A stretch of 7,038 nt of DNA from Erythrobacter sp. UBA3075. Lineage in GTDB: Bacteria > Pseudomonadota > Alphaproteobacteria > Sphingomonadales > Sphingomonadaceae. Of the stretch, positions 1-6,948 are shown in pieces. The first letter of the stretch is position 1, and every line of letters starts with the position of its first letter. A program made the position numbers and the translations under genes. The notes beneath the pieces are model-generated. The model was not told the origin of the DNA. It did not search any database and worked only from the letters and a program-made list of their open reading frames with translations. The stretch lies in assembly GCA_002367375.1 (NCBI GenBank), contig DFBR01000136.1, positions 1 to 7,038 on the forward strand. The letters run 5' to 3'.

Positions 1-443
1 CGCCACTCCTGCGCATCGAGCGCAAAGCCATCCACCACATCATCGCACATTTCGCGGGTCAGGCCGGCTTCGCTTGCCACCTGCCCCAATGCGTCGAACG
101 CAATGTCGGCGGTCGGCTGGCCATCGAGCGCGCGGTGGGTGAGAATGCGGATGGCTTCCACCCGGTCCTGCGGGCTGGATGTGTCCAGCTTCAGCTCTCC
201 ACCATGATCCTGCCCATCGGCGATGTCATCGCACTTGCGGCACCATGCATACAGCAGATGCGCCCGTTCGCGTGTGGCGCGATCAAAAATCAGACTGGCG
301 ACGGCAAAGCTCTTTGAACCCTTGGCGATGCTTTCGCGTGCGCGGCGCACCAAGGCGGCCCGCGGTCGCCCGCCACCCATCTGCCGCGGGGTGGCTTTGA
401 CCACCTGGCTGGCGACAAGCGGGCGGGGCTTAATGCGTTTCAC
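1..443 (-). CDS. crtB: Phytoene synthase (CrtB), 3' end cut by the window edge
   Basis: Phytoene synthase joins two geranylgeranyl diphosphate molecules head to head into 15-cis-phytoene, the first committed step of carotenoid synthesis. About 147 N-terminal residues are present, roughly half of a usual CrtB. They read SIAKGSKSFAVAS at residues 37-49, a squalene/phytoene synthase N-terminal signature, then LLYAWCRKCDDIADGQ at 63-78. That segment holds the first Asp-rich DxxxD motif (D72 to D76), which binds the diphosphates through Mg2+. The second Asp-rich motif lies beyond the edge. I chose the GTG at 443-441, which overlaps the LOG stop codon as GTGA; the frame is open from there and no Shine-Dalgarno sequence is visible, so translation probably depends on coupling to the gene ahead. 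An in-frame ATG at 380-378 (residue 22) is the alternative start and would give a protein starting 15 residues before the conserved block. Family identity is firm; the start is less so. Confidence 0.93.
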   Translation of the reverse strand, partial: MKRIKPRPLVASQVVKATPRQMGGGRPRAALVRRARESIAKGSKSFAVASLIFDRATRERAHLLYAWCRKCDDIADGQDHGGELKLDTSSPQDRVEAIRILTHRALDGQPTADIAFDALGQVASEAGLTREMCDDVVDGFALDAQEW

Positions 444-1021
444 AGATCATCAACGCTCATCTGCACGATGGTCTTCGCGGGCTTGTGATTGGCCATCTTG
501 CCCAGCAGGTCGGGCAGCGTTTCGGACACGATCATAATGCCCTGATGCATCTCGCGCACGAAGCCGGTTTTTGCCATATGCGCGTTGAATTGCACCAGCC
601 CATCGTAATAGCCGAACGCATTGAGCAGGCCCACCGGGCTGGAGTGATAGCCGAGCTGCGCCCAGCTGATCGCTTCCCACAATTCGTCCATCGTGCCCAC
701 GCCGCCGGGCAGAGTGATGAAGCCATCCGAAAGATCGGTGAAGAACTGTTTGCGCTGATGCATGGTGTCGACGACGTGCAGCTCGGTGCAATCGAGATTG
801 GCGACTTCCATGTCTTTGAGCGCCTGCGGGATCACCCCGATGACTTCGCCGCCCGCTTCCAGAGCGGACGTGGCAATAGCTCCCATCAGCCCGGCCTTGC
901 CCCCGCCATAGACAACGCCAATCCCGCGCTGTGCCAGAGTGGAGCCGACTTCGCGGGCAAGCTCGATATAGCGCGGGTCCGCCGGAGAAGCGGAGCCGCA
1001 ATAGACTGCGATACGGTTCAT
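440..1021 (-). CDS. LOG-family protein (cytokinin riboside 5'-monophosphate phosphoribohydrolase type)
   Basis: The 193-residue protein is full length for the LOG family (formerly annotated as lysine decarboxylases; TIGR00730 type). Characterised members cleave the N-glycosidic bond of nucleoside 5'-monophosphates, releasing the free base and ribose 5-phosphate; in plants and some bacteria this yields active cytokinins. The sequence shows a Rossmann-like start (IAVYCGS, 4-10), the GGGKAGLMG nucleotide-binding loop (39-47), MHQRK (87-91) with the family's catalytic Arg, and the hallmark PGGVGTMDE (105-113) with the catalytic Glu (E113). There is no signal peptide, so it should be cytoplasmic. 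The start ATG overlaps the crtI stop codon as ATGA and has a GAGGA Shine-Dalgarno at 1031-1035, nine bases away. It is the third gene of the carotenoid operon and its stop overlaps the crtB start. The family and active-site residues are clear; the physiological substrate and any link to pigment synthesis are unknown. Confidence 0.93.
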   Translation of the reverse strand: MNRIAVYCGSASPADPRYIELAREVGSTLAQRGIGVVYGGGKAGLMGAIATSALEAGGEVIGVIPQALKDMEVANLDCTELHVVDTMHQRKQFFTDLSDGFITLPGGVGTMDELWEAISWAQLGYHSSPVGLLNAFGYYDGLVQFNAHMAKTGFVREMHQGIMIVSETLPDLLGKMANHKPAKTIVQMSVDDL

Positions 1022-2514
1022 GCGCTCAAATCCTCAATCATCAGTCCGGCGGTCGCCTTGGCACTTCCGACAACGCCGGGAATTCCTGCGCCCGGATGGG
1101 TGCCTGCACCCACTAGATAGAAATTACCGATCTTGTCATCCCGATTGTGGCCGCGGAACCAGGCGCTTTGCGTCAGCAGCGGTTCAAGGCTGAAGGCGCT
1201 GCCGAGATGGGCGTTCAGATCCTTTGAGAAATCGGACGGGGCATAGTGGAACTTGGTCACGATCCGGTCGTGGATATCGGGGATCAACCGGCGACCCACT
1301 TCATCGAGCACGCGTTTTTCCAGCTGCGGCCCGACTTCGTCCCAATTGATCGGCATCTTGCCCTGATGTGCCACCGGGACGAGCGCGTAAAAGGTGCTCT
1401 TGCCTTCGGGAGCCATGCTCGGATCGGTCACCGTGGGGTGGTGCAGATAGATCGAGAAATCGGCCGGCAGCACGCCATTGTGATAAATATCGTCCACCAG
1501 CCCCTTATAGCGCGGACCGAACAGGATCATGTGGTGCGGAATGCCCGGCCATGTGCCTTCCAGCCCGAAGTGCACGACAAATAGGCTGGGCGAGAACTTC
1601 TTCTTCGTCAGCGCCTTGCCATAGGTCTTGCCGCGATGGCTGTCGCCCAGCAGGTCCTTGTAGGAATGGACGATGTCGGCATTGCTGGCGACGGCATCGA
1701 AATTGGCCCGCCAGCCGCTTTTGGTGACGACGCCGGTGGCACGGTCGCCCATGGTTTCCACCTTCTCCACCGCATCGCCGACGCGCATCGTGCCGCCCAG
1801 CCGTTCAAAATGACGGACCATTCCGGCGATCAGGCGATTGGTGCCGCCGCGCGCCCACCAAACGCCGCCGTCCTTCTCCAGCTTGTGGATCAGGGCGTAA
1901 ATGCTGCTCGTCTTCATCGGGCTGCCGCCGACCAGCAGTGTGTGGAAGCTCAGTGCCTCGCGCAGCTTTTCATTGCGGATAAATTTGCTGACCATCGAAT
2001 AGACGCTGCGCCATGCCTGATACTTGGCAAGCGCGGGAGCGGCCTTGAGCATGGACTTGAAATCGAGGAACGGAACCGTTCCCAGCTTGACGTAACCTTC
2101 ATCATGCACTCCGGCGGAATATTCGAGGAAACGATCATATCCTGCGACATCGGCGGGATCGAGCTTGGTGATTTCCTTGCGCAAATTTGCGTCATCGTTC
2201 GAATAGTCAAAATTCACGCCATCGGGCCAGTTCAGGCGGTAAAAGGGCATGACCGGCATCAGCTCGACATCTTCAGCGATATCGTGGCCGGACAGCTCCC
2301 ACAGCTCTTTCAGGCACGGCGGATCGGTGATGACGGTGGGACCGGCATCGAAGGTGAAGCCATCCTTCTGCCAATGATAGGCGCGGCCACCAACCTTGTC
2401 GCGCCCTTCGATCACCGTGGTGGCGATGCCGGCGCTTTGCAGGCGAATGGCGAGCGCCATGCCGCCAAATCCGGCGCCGATGACACAGGCTGTGCGGCCT
2501 TCGGGAGTTGTCAT
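1018..2514 (-). CDS. crtI: Phytoene desaturase, bacterial CrtI type
   Basis: CrtI is an FAD-dependent, membrane-associated desaturase that introduces double bonds into phytoene, usually four steps to all-trans-lycopene in bacteria. The 498-residue length fits the family. The N-terminus carries the dinucleotide-binding motif GAGFGG (13-18), with the ribose-binding acidic residue E36 at the end of the second strand, followed by VGGRAY (41-46) and FDAGPT (55-60), typical of the amine-oxidase/CrtI superfamily. The C-terminus holds the bacterial phytoene dehydrogenase signature in residues 464-494, with the core GAGTHPGAGIPG. The start ATG overlaps the crtY stop as ATGA and has a strong AAGGA Shine-Dalgarno at 2521-2525, six bases away. 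Its stop overlaps the start of the LOG gene in the same way. Four-step desaturation to lycopene, rather than three-step to neurosporene, is inferred from the lycopene cyclase next to it and not from the sequence of CrtI itself. Confidence 0.96.
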   Translation of the reverse strand: MTTPEGRTACVIGAGFGGMALAIRLQSAGIATTVIEGRDKVGGRAYHWQKDGFTFDAGPTVITDPPCLKELWELSGHDIAEDVELMPVMPFYRLNWPDGVNFDYSNDDANLRKEITKLDPADVAGYDRFLEYSAGVHDEGYVKLGTVPFLDFKSMLKAAPALAKYQAWRSVYSMVSKFIRNEKLREALSFHTLLVGGSPMKTSSIYALIHKLEKDGGVWWARGGTNRLIAGMVRHFERLGGTMRVGDAVEKVETMGDRATGVVTKSGWRANFDAVASNADIVHSYKDLLGDSHRGKTYGKALTKKKFSPSLFVVHFGLEGTWPGIPHHMILFGPRYKGLVDDIYHNGVLPADFSIYLHHPTVTDPSMAPEGKSTFYALVPVAHQGKMPINWDEVGPQLEKRVLDEVGRRLIPDIHDRIVTKFHYAPSDFSKDLNAHLGSAFSLEPLLTQSAWFRGHNRDDKIGNFYLVGAGTHPGAGIPGVVGSAKATAGLMIEDLSA

Positions 2515-3725
2515 GAATCTTCCTTGGACTGGGGGGAAGCGAGTTCAGGTGAGGACGTTGTCAGCGCCTTTATGGCGCGCCAGACGGGGATGGGCGGCTT
2601 GCCGATCAGAACACGGGCGCGATCGAGCAATGTGGATTGTCCGGCATAGAATCGTTCAACCAATGCCTCGGGCAGACGGTAGAAACGTTCGAATATGCGA
2701 TAGCGTTCCTGCGGTATCGCGCCATTGAACAGCATTCGGCCAAGCAGACGATAAAAGCCGGTCTTGCGCCAGTATTGACGCGCCATCGTCTCCAGTTTGG
2801 CGGACATTTGCTCACCCGGCAGGTCTGCATCGCGCGCGACGGCGAGAGCAACATTCACGGCAATTGGCAGCGTGTAACTGGTGAGCGGATGCATGAAGCC
2901 TCCACGCGCGCCAGCCACGCTCACACCCGGATTGCGGTGCGCGGCCTGAAATGCGCCGAAATCGCCTCCTGTCACAACCGGAAGCACGCCGGTCTCAAAG
3001 CTGACCGGATCGCCTTCGAGCCCGGCGGCGCGGCAATATTGGTCGATCCGGCCCGACAATGCGCTGCGATCCAGATCGGGCTTGTCGGCATAATAGGTGT
3101 CTTCCACGAAGAGATCGTGCAGCCCCAGCGGCAGGACGTAAACGAAGCGATAGGCGCCCTCGTTACCCGCAGGAGCGAGCTGGTCGACCTTCGCGTCCAT
3201 GATAATCGGGCGGGCGATGCCATGCGGCTTTGCTGTGCGCACATGGCGACCCATGAACACTTGCCAGCCGCCGTGCAATTGGTCGCCCGCAGCAAAACCG
3301 CGGCAATCGATCACGCTGCGCGCAGTGATCCGCGTTCCATCTTCCAAGGTCGCGCCCGCCGCATCGACTGCGGCCACTTGCCTGCCCGTCATGATCGTGT
3401 CGTCAGCCAGTTCGCGCTCTAAGGATGCAGCGAAATCTTCGCTGGCGAGCGAGCGATAACCGGCTGACAGTCTGCGCCTGTAGGCGGGGAATCGCACATC
3501 GTAGCCATCGTCCCACTCGGCCTTGCGAAAACGCGCCATCAGCTCGGTTCCGTCAGTGTCCAGATCACTTGCAAACCAGCTCCACCGGTGATTGCCACCC
3601 GGCTGCGCGCCGCTCTCGATCAGGCGGACCGATATGTCGGGCCGATGCCGCGCGAGCGCCAAAGCAATCAGCCCGCCCGAAAGCCCTCCGCCAACAATGG
3701 CGATATCGCAGTCACGTCCGCTCAT
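2511..3725 (-). CDS. crtY: Lycopene beta-cyclase, CrtY type
   Basis: CrtY closes beta-ionone rings at both ends of lycopene, giving beta-carotene through gamma-carotene, in a redox-neutral reaction that needs reduced FAD. The protein has 404 residues, near the usual length. An N-terminal FAD-binding motif GGGLSG (12-17) is followed by E37, then HRWSWF (46-51), FVEDTYY (206-212; the family's acidic catalytic motif, FLEET in plant homologues), GGFMHPLTSYTLP (275-287), and the C-terminal block PQERYRIFERFYRLP (338-352), all characteristic of proteobacterial CrtY. The start is well fixed: an in-frame TAA lies only 15 bases before the ATG (3725-3723). The only visible Shine-Dalgarno is AAGG at 3736-3739, ten bases away, and it sits inside a potential leader hairpin. 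This is the first gene of the crtY-crtI-LOG-crtB operon and is transcribed away from the MipA-family gene. No hydroxylase or ketolase gene is present here, so the final pigment cannot be deduced. Confidence 0.95.
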   Translation of the reverse strand: MSGRDCDIAIVGGGLSGGLIALALARHRPDISVRLIESGAQPGGNHRWSWFASDLDTDGTELMARFRKAEWDDGYDVRFPAYRRRLSAGYRSLASEDFAASLERELADDTIMTGRQVAAVDAAGATLEDGTRITARSVIDCRGFAAGDQLHGGWQVFMGRHVRTAKPHGIARPIIMDAKVDQLAPAGNEGAYRFVYVLPLGLHDLFVEDTYYADKPDLDRSALSGRIDQYCRAAGLEGDPVSFETGVLPVVTGGDFGAFQAAHRNPGVSVAGARGGFMHPLTSYTLPIAVNVALAVARDADLPGEQMSAKLETMARQYWRKTGFYRLLGRMLFNGAIPQERYRIFERFYRLPEALVERFYAGQSTLLDRARVLIGKPPIPVWRAIKALTTSSPELASPQSKEDS

Positions 3726-3735
3726 CAGGGCAGTG

Positions 3736-3775
3736 CCTTAGCGCATTACCGGGGTGAGGCAATGACGGGCTAAGG
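3736..3775 (-). promoter_or_regulatory. Potential hairpin in the crtY leader covering its ribosome binding site
   Basis: Read on the minus strand, CCTTAGC (3775-3769) is complementary to GCTAAGG (3742-3736). Inside that, CATTGCC (3764-3758) pairs with GGTAATG (3750-3744) with one G-U pair. The two 7-bp stems are separated by an asymmetric internal loop of four bases on one side and one on the other, and closed by a 7-base loop. The 3' arm contains AAGG, the only visible Shine-Dalgarno for crtY, which begins ten bases downstream. In RNA this could limit translation of the first gene of the operon. The same symmetry could instead be a DNA operator. The pairing is seen directly; the function is inferred and it requires transcription to start upstream of 3775. 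Confidence 0.5.
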
Positions 3776-3782
3776 GCCATGG

Positions 3783-3810
3783 CTGACTTCAGGCCAGACT
3801 GGGGTATGAG
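3783..3810 (+). promoter_or_regulatory. Weak candidate promoter for the MipA-family gene
   Basis: CTGACT (3783-3788) and TATGAG (3805-3810), spaced by 16 bases, each match the housekeeping sigma factor consensus at four of six positions. This would give a leader of about 75 bases before the GTG start. Matches this weak are common by chance, so it is only a candidate. Confidence 0.2.
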
Positions 3811-3891
3811 ATGGGAGTGCCGAGGTGAATCTGGGGAACCTGCACCCCGCGCGGTCCGTTGCCGACGTAAATCACAAGGATTCCAGCAAAC

Positions 3892-4797
3892 GTGCCCATT
3901 CGTCAGATCACCGCATTCATCGCCATTTGCGGCCTTGCCATCACCGCGCCTGCTTTCGCTCAAGAGCAGGACGAGCAGCAGGATGCGCCGTCCGCGCCAA
4001 CGGCTGGCCCGCCATTCGACGTGGGCGAAACCGTGTTTGACGGCGATTTCGCGACACTTGGGGTGGGGGCATCGCTCAGCCCGTCCTACACCGGATCGGA
4101 TGATTACGTGATTTCGGTCTTGCCTGTAGTGCAGGGATCACTTGGCGGAGTGCGGTTCAGCCCGCGCGCTGCGGGCCTGACAGTGGACTTCATTCCCGAC
4201 CCTGACGAAGGCGTTGGCCTTGACCTCGGTATCGCGGCGCGCATCCGCAGCAACCGTGTGGATGACATCGAGGATGAGATTACCGCGCAATATGGTGAGC
4301 TTGATCTTGCGGTCGAAATCGGCCCGAGCATTGGCGTGAATTTCCCCAAATTGCTCAACCCGTTCGACAGCCTGTCGCTCAAAACTGATGTGATGTTCGA
4401 TGTCGCGGGTGCGCATGGCGGCACGGTGGTCGCCCCAAGCGTGTCTTACTTCACGCCGCTTAACCGCGGAGTTGCCGCCAGCCTGTCGCTTAGCGCGGAA
4501 TGGGCGGATGAGGATTTCCAGGACTATAATTTTGCCGTCGACCCGGCTGCCTTTGGCGGAGTAGGCCCGTCTCCGCTCGCCGCCTATGACCCCGATGGCG
4601 GCGGCTTTGTCAGCGCCGGTGCGACCCTGTTGGTGGCTGTGGATCTCGATGGCGATGTCACCAATGGCGGGCTTGGTCTTGTCACCATCCTCGGCTATTC
4701 GCGCTTGTTGGGCGATGCGGCAAATACACCGTTCACGACCGTGCGCGGATCGCGCGATCAGCTCCTCGGCATGTTGGGCCTCGCCTACACATTCTGA
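3892..4797 (+). CDS. MipA/OmpV-family outer membrane protein
   Basis: The 301-residue protein is a predicted outer membrane beta-barrel. Residues 1-23 form a signal peptide: a short basic start, a hydrophobic core and an APAFA cleavage site before Gln24. An acidic, Gln-rich linker (24-33) follows. The mature part begins with the family's GVGASLSPSYTGSDDYVISV segment (about 57-76), proceeds in alternating barrel strands, and ends with YSRLLGDAANTPF (about 268-280), a GSRDQ turn and a terminal Phe typical of outer membrane proteins. E. coli MipA is a scaffold linking the murein hydrolase MltA to PBP1B; other relatives are porin-like and have been tied to antibiotic entry or resistance, so the precise role here is open. 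The start is GTG: an in-frame TAA at 3868-3870 leaves no other common start codon, and AAGGA lies at 3876-3880. It is transcribed away from the crt operon and converges on the S9 peptidase gene. Confidence 0.9.
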   Translation: MPIRQITAFIAICGLAITAPAFAQEQDEQQDAPSAPTAGPPFDVGETVFDGDFATLGVGASLSPSYTGSDDYVISVLPVVQGSLGGVRFSPRAAGLTVDFIPDPDEGVGLDLGIAARIRSNRVDDIEDEITAQYGELDLAVEIGPSIGVNFPKLLNPFDSLSLKTDVMFDVAGAHGGTVVAPSVSYFTPLNRGVAASLSLSAEWADEDFQDYNFAVDPAAFGGVGPSPLAAYDPDGGGFVSAGATLLVAVDLDGDVTNGGLGLVTILGYSRLLGDAANTPFTTVRGSRDQLLGMLGLAYTF

Positions 4798-4820
4798 TCC
4801 GCGTCAATTTGGGAAAAGAG

Positions 4821-4850
4821 AGAGGGCGGTTCCTCGCGGAGCCGCCCTCT
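4821..4850. terminator. Likely bidirectional intrinsic terminator between the MipA-family and S9 peptidase genes
   Basis: The arms 4821-4833 (AGAGGGCGGTTCC) and 4838-4850 (GGAGCCGCCCTCT) form a 13-bp stem with one G-U pair and a TCGC loop. On the minus strand the hairpin is followed by TCTCTTTTCCC, a fair U-rich tract, which would stop transcription from the peptidase gene. On the plus strand it is followed by the weaker TCTTGTGTCT. Its place between two converging genes, 23 bases after one stop codon and 31 after the other, fits a shared terminator. Confidence 0.75.
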
Positions 4851-4881
4851 TCTTGTGTCTGATCCGGATTGGGCGAGGCGC

Positions 4882-6912
4882 CTAGTCCTCGATGTTCAGC
4901 TCCGGACGCGGTGCTGGCAGCGGTGCGTCGCGGTCGCCTGTCATCAGATAGGTGTCGAACCATTCCATCATGCGCAGGTTGTAATCATAGCGTGATGCGG
5001 CGCGGCTGTTGCCGTGGCCTTCACCCGGATAGAACACCAGCCGCAGCGGCGTGTCCGGGCGGCGAATGCGGATGTTGCGGTACAGTTCGGTGCTCTGCGT
5101 GGGGCTGACGCGCGGATCGCTGTCGCCATGCATGATCAGCAGCGGCGTATCGGCGCGGTCGGCATAGTAGATCGGGCTGATTTCCAGCCAGTGCTGCCAG
5201 TTCTCCCACGGCCATTCCAGCGCGTGGACGAGATACATCTCATTCGGGATATCACCCGTGCCGACCTTGCTGATCTGGTTGGAAATGCCGACAAACATCA
5301 CGCCTGCGGCAAATTCTTCCGAATAATAGGTGCTGCTCCAGCCGGTGGCATAGCCGCCATAGGAGCCGCCGGTAATGCCCACCCGGTCGGCATCGGCAAT
5401 GCCCGCTTCGGCCAGCGCATATTTGGCATCTACCAGATCAACGAATTCGGGATCGGTGTAATTGCCCTGATGCTGCTTGGAGAAGGCGGTGCCATATCCG
5501 GTGGAGCCGCGATAATTGGGCTGGAACACGGCATAGCCCTGACCTGCCGCAACCTGTCCCGGTCCGCTGTAATTGGTGGTCCAGCCATTGCTGTCATGCG
5601 CTTCGGGGCCGCCGTGCACATCCATGATTAGCGGCGCGCCGCCAGCAGGGATGCCGCCAACCGGCTCAATCAGCACGCCTTCGATTTCCTGCCCGTCACG
5701 CGCAGTATAGGTAAAGGTGCGCTGCGGACCCATGGCGATATTGGCCAGCCACGGATTGTGGTCGGTCCAGCGTTCAAACCCGCTGCCCGAATAGAGGAAC
5801 AACTCGTTAGGGTGCATGGGCGAATTGGCTTCCACCGTCAGGCGATTGCCGCCCTGTTCCACGCTGGTGAGGATGAGCCCGTCGGGATCGACTTCGCGCA
5901 GCATATCGCCATCGCCCGAATAGAAGCGCAGCACGCTCTGCGCGCCGACATGGACGACCACGGCGAGGCGGCCGTCGGACATCCACTCCGCATCGACAGC
6001 CGCTTCGGGAGCGCCTTCGTTGAGCGCGCGATAGGTGCCGTTGGCGGTGTCGACCAGATGCAGCGTGGTGCTTGCCGGATCGTTCTCATCCACCGCCGCA
6101 ATCATCGAAAGCTGGCTGCCATCGGGCGAAATCTCAATATCGCCTAGCTTGCCGGGCGTTTCCACAGTGACAAGATCGCCGGTCGTCAGGTCAAGGATAT
6201 GCGCGCGCTTGGACGTGTAGCTGTCATCCACCAGCGTGGTGGGTGCGCTGGTGATCAGCGCCCATTGGCCGTTTGGCGCAACTTCGAAGCTGTCGACATA
6301 GCCGGGCACGGTAATCTCGCGCGGCTCCGCGTCGATGTCACCTGCGCCAGCGCTGGCAACGAACACGCGGTTGAAGCGGTCCTCTTCTTCGTAAACAACC
6401 GCATCGAAACCGGCATCGTGTTCATCGTCGCGGGTGTCGTCGGGCGCTGCTGAGACGAGCATGTAGACCATGCTGCCATCAGGAGAGTAGGCGTAGGAGC
6501 CGACGCGCGCATCTTCCACTGCGGCCAGTTTGCGGTGCGAGCCGCCATTGGTGGGAATGCCCCACAGCGCGCGATCTTCGCCCCGGGCCGTGTAGAGGAA
6601 GGTGATCATCGAGCCGTCTGGCGAATAGTCAATGCCGGACACGCTCATATCTTCGGGCAGGAAGGCGCGCGACTGCATCGGGCCATCGGCCACGAACAAT
6701 TGCTGACGGCCTCCGCCATCATCTTCGCCCTGAGTGACATCGGGATAGTGGACGCGGGTGTAGGCCACTTGCGTGCCGTCATTCGACACAGCGACAGTGC
6801 CAGTAAATTCAACGCGCGCAACATCTTCGGGCGTCATCACATCCTGCGCCATGGCGGGCGTGAAAGGCATGACCAGGGCGGAGGCGAGCAGGGCGGGGCG
6901 GAGCATCTTCAT
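4882..6912 (-). CDS. Secreted S9-family serine peptidase (prolyl oligopeptidase / acylaminoacyl-peptidase type)
   Basis: The 676-residue protein is a full-length S9 peptidase, which cleaves short peptides. Residues 1-22 are a signal peptide ending in AMA before Gln23, so it is probably periplasmic. Residues of about 30-390 form a beta-propeller that limits access to the active site; TolB-like YSPDGS or SPDGS repeats are visible at 96-101, 142-147 and 262-266. The alpha/beta-hydrolase domain (about 395-660) has HGGPE (433-437) near the oxyanion site, nucleophile S517 in GGSYGGY, D599 in HGDSDPRV and H633 in GEGHG, so the triad is complete. EEED (175-178) before RF recalls the Glu pair that binds the substrate amino end in dipeptidyl peptidase IV, but this link is speculative. 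The ATG at 6912-6910 has AAGAGGA at 6921-6927 eight bases away and begins the signal peptide directly; the frame is open further up but has no ATG, GTG or TTG. Exact substrate and S9 subfamily are undetermined. Confidence 0.95.
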   Translation of the reverse strand: MKMLRPALLASALVMPFTPAMAQDVMTPEDVARVEFTGTVAVSNDGTQVAYTRVHYPDVTQGEDDGGGRQQLFVADGPMQSRAFLPEDMSVSGIDYSPDGSMITFLYTARGEDRALWGIPTNGGSHRKLAAVEDARVGSYAYSPDGSMVYMLVSAAPDDTRDDEHDAGFDAVVYEEEDRFNRVFVASAGAGDIDAEPREITVPGYVDSFEVAPNGQWALITSAPTTLVDDSYTSKRAHILDLTTGDLVTVETPGKLGDIEISPDGSQLSMIAAVDENDPASTTLHLVDTANGTYRALNEGAPEAAVDAEWMSDGRLAVVVHVGAQSVLRFYSGDGDMLREVDPDGLILTSVEQGGNRLTVEANSPMHPNELFLYSGSGFERWTDHNPWLANIAMGPQRTFTYTARDGQEIEGVLIEPVGGIPAGGAPLIMDVHGGPEAHDSNGWTTNYSGPGQVAAGQGYAVFQPNYRGSTGYGTAFSKQHQGNYTDPEFVDLVDAKYALAEAGIADADRVGITGGSYGGYATGWSSTYYSEEFAAGVMFVGISNQISKVGTGDIPNEMYLVHALEWPWENWQHWLEISPIYYADRADTPLLIMHGDSDPRVSPTQSTELYRNIRIRRPDTPLRLVFYPGEGHGNSRAASRYDYNLRMMEWFDTYLMTGDRDAPLPAPRPELNIED

Positions 6913-6948
6913 GGGGGCAATCCTCTTGCGTGGTTTCCGTTGTAACGG

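Larger units (their letters stand above)
3726..3891. promoter_or_regulatory. Divergent intergenic region between crtY and the MipA-family gene
   Basis: These 166 bases must hold the promoters of the carotenoid operon (leftward) and of the MipA-family gene (rightward). No convincing crtY promoter was found by eye, and I saw no good match to the TGT-N12-ACA binding site of the PpsR/CrtJ repressor that controls pigment genes in some phototrophic alphaproteobacteria. Besides the leader hairpin, the region has a perfect 8-base palindrome GCCATGGC at 3776-3783, immediately next to the hairpin's outer arm. Confidence 0.55.

Noticed and set aside
485..1120. Open frame of 211 codons on the plus strand, antisense to the LOG gene
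   Set aside because: It lies opposite the complete LOG gene with intact motifs, and its His- and Ala-rich translation is typical of shadow frames. No independent support was seen.
1636..2649. Long open frame of 337 codons on the plus strand, antisense to crtI
   Set aside because: It lies opposite a clear crtI and the end of crtY, its translation resembles no family I know, and long antisense frames are common opposite GC-rich genes. It is a shadow of the coding strand.
3726..3891. PpsR/CrtJ-type repressor site ahead of the carotenoid operon
   Set aside because: No convincing TGT-N12-ACA pair was found on either strand, and no photosynthesis genes are present in the window.
3712..3963. Minus-strand open frame of 83 codons across the crtY/MipA intergenic region
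   Set aside because: It overlaps the start and signal peptide of the MipA-family gene and the start of crtY in another frame. The translation is low-complexity and unlike any family known to me.
5014..5631. Open frame of 205 codons on the plus strand inside the S9 peptidase gene
   Set aside because: It runs opposite the catalytic domain of the peptidase. Its Arg-, Ala- and Ile-rich translation shows no recognisable motif or start signal.
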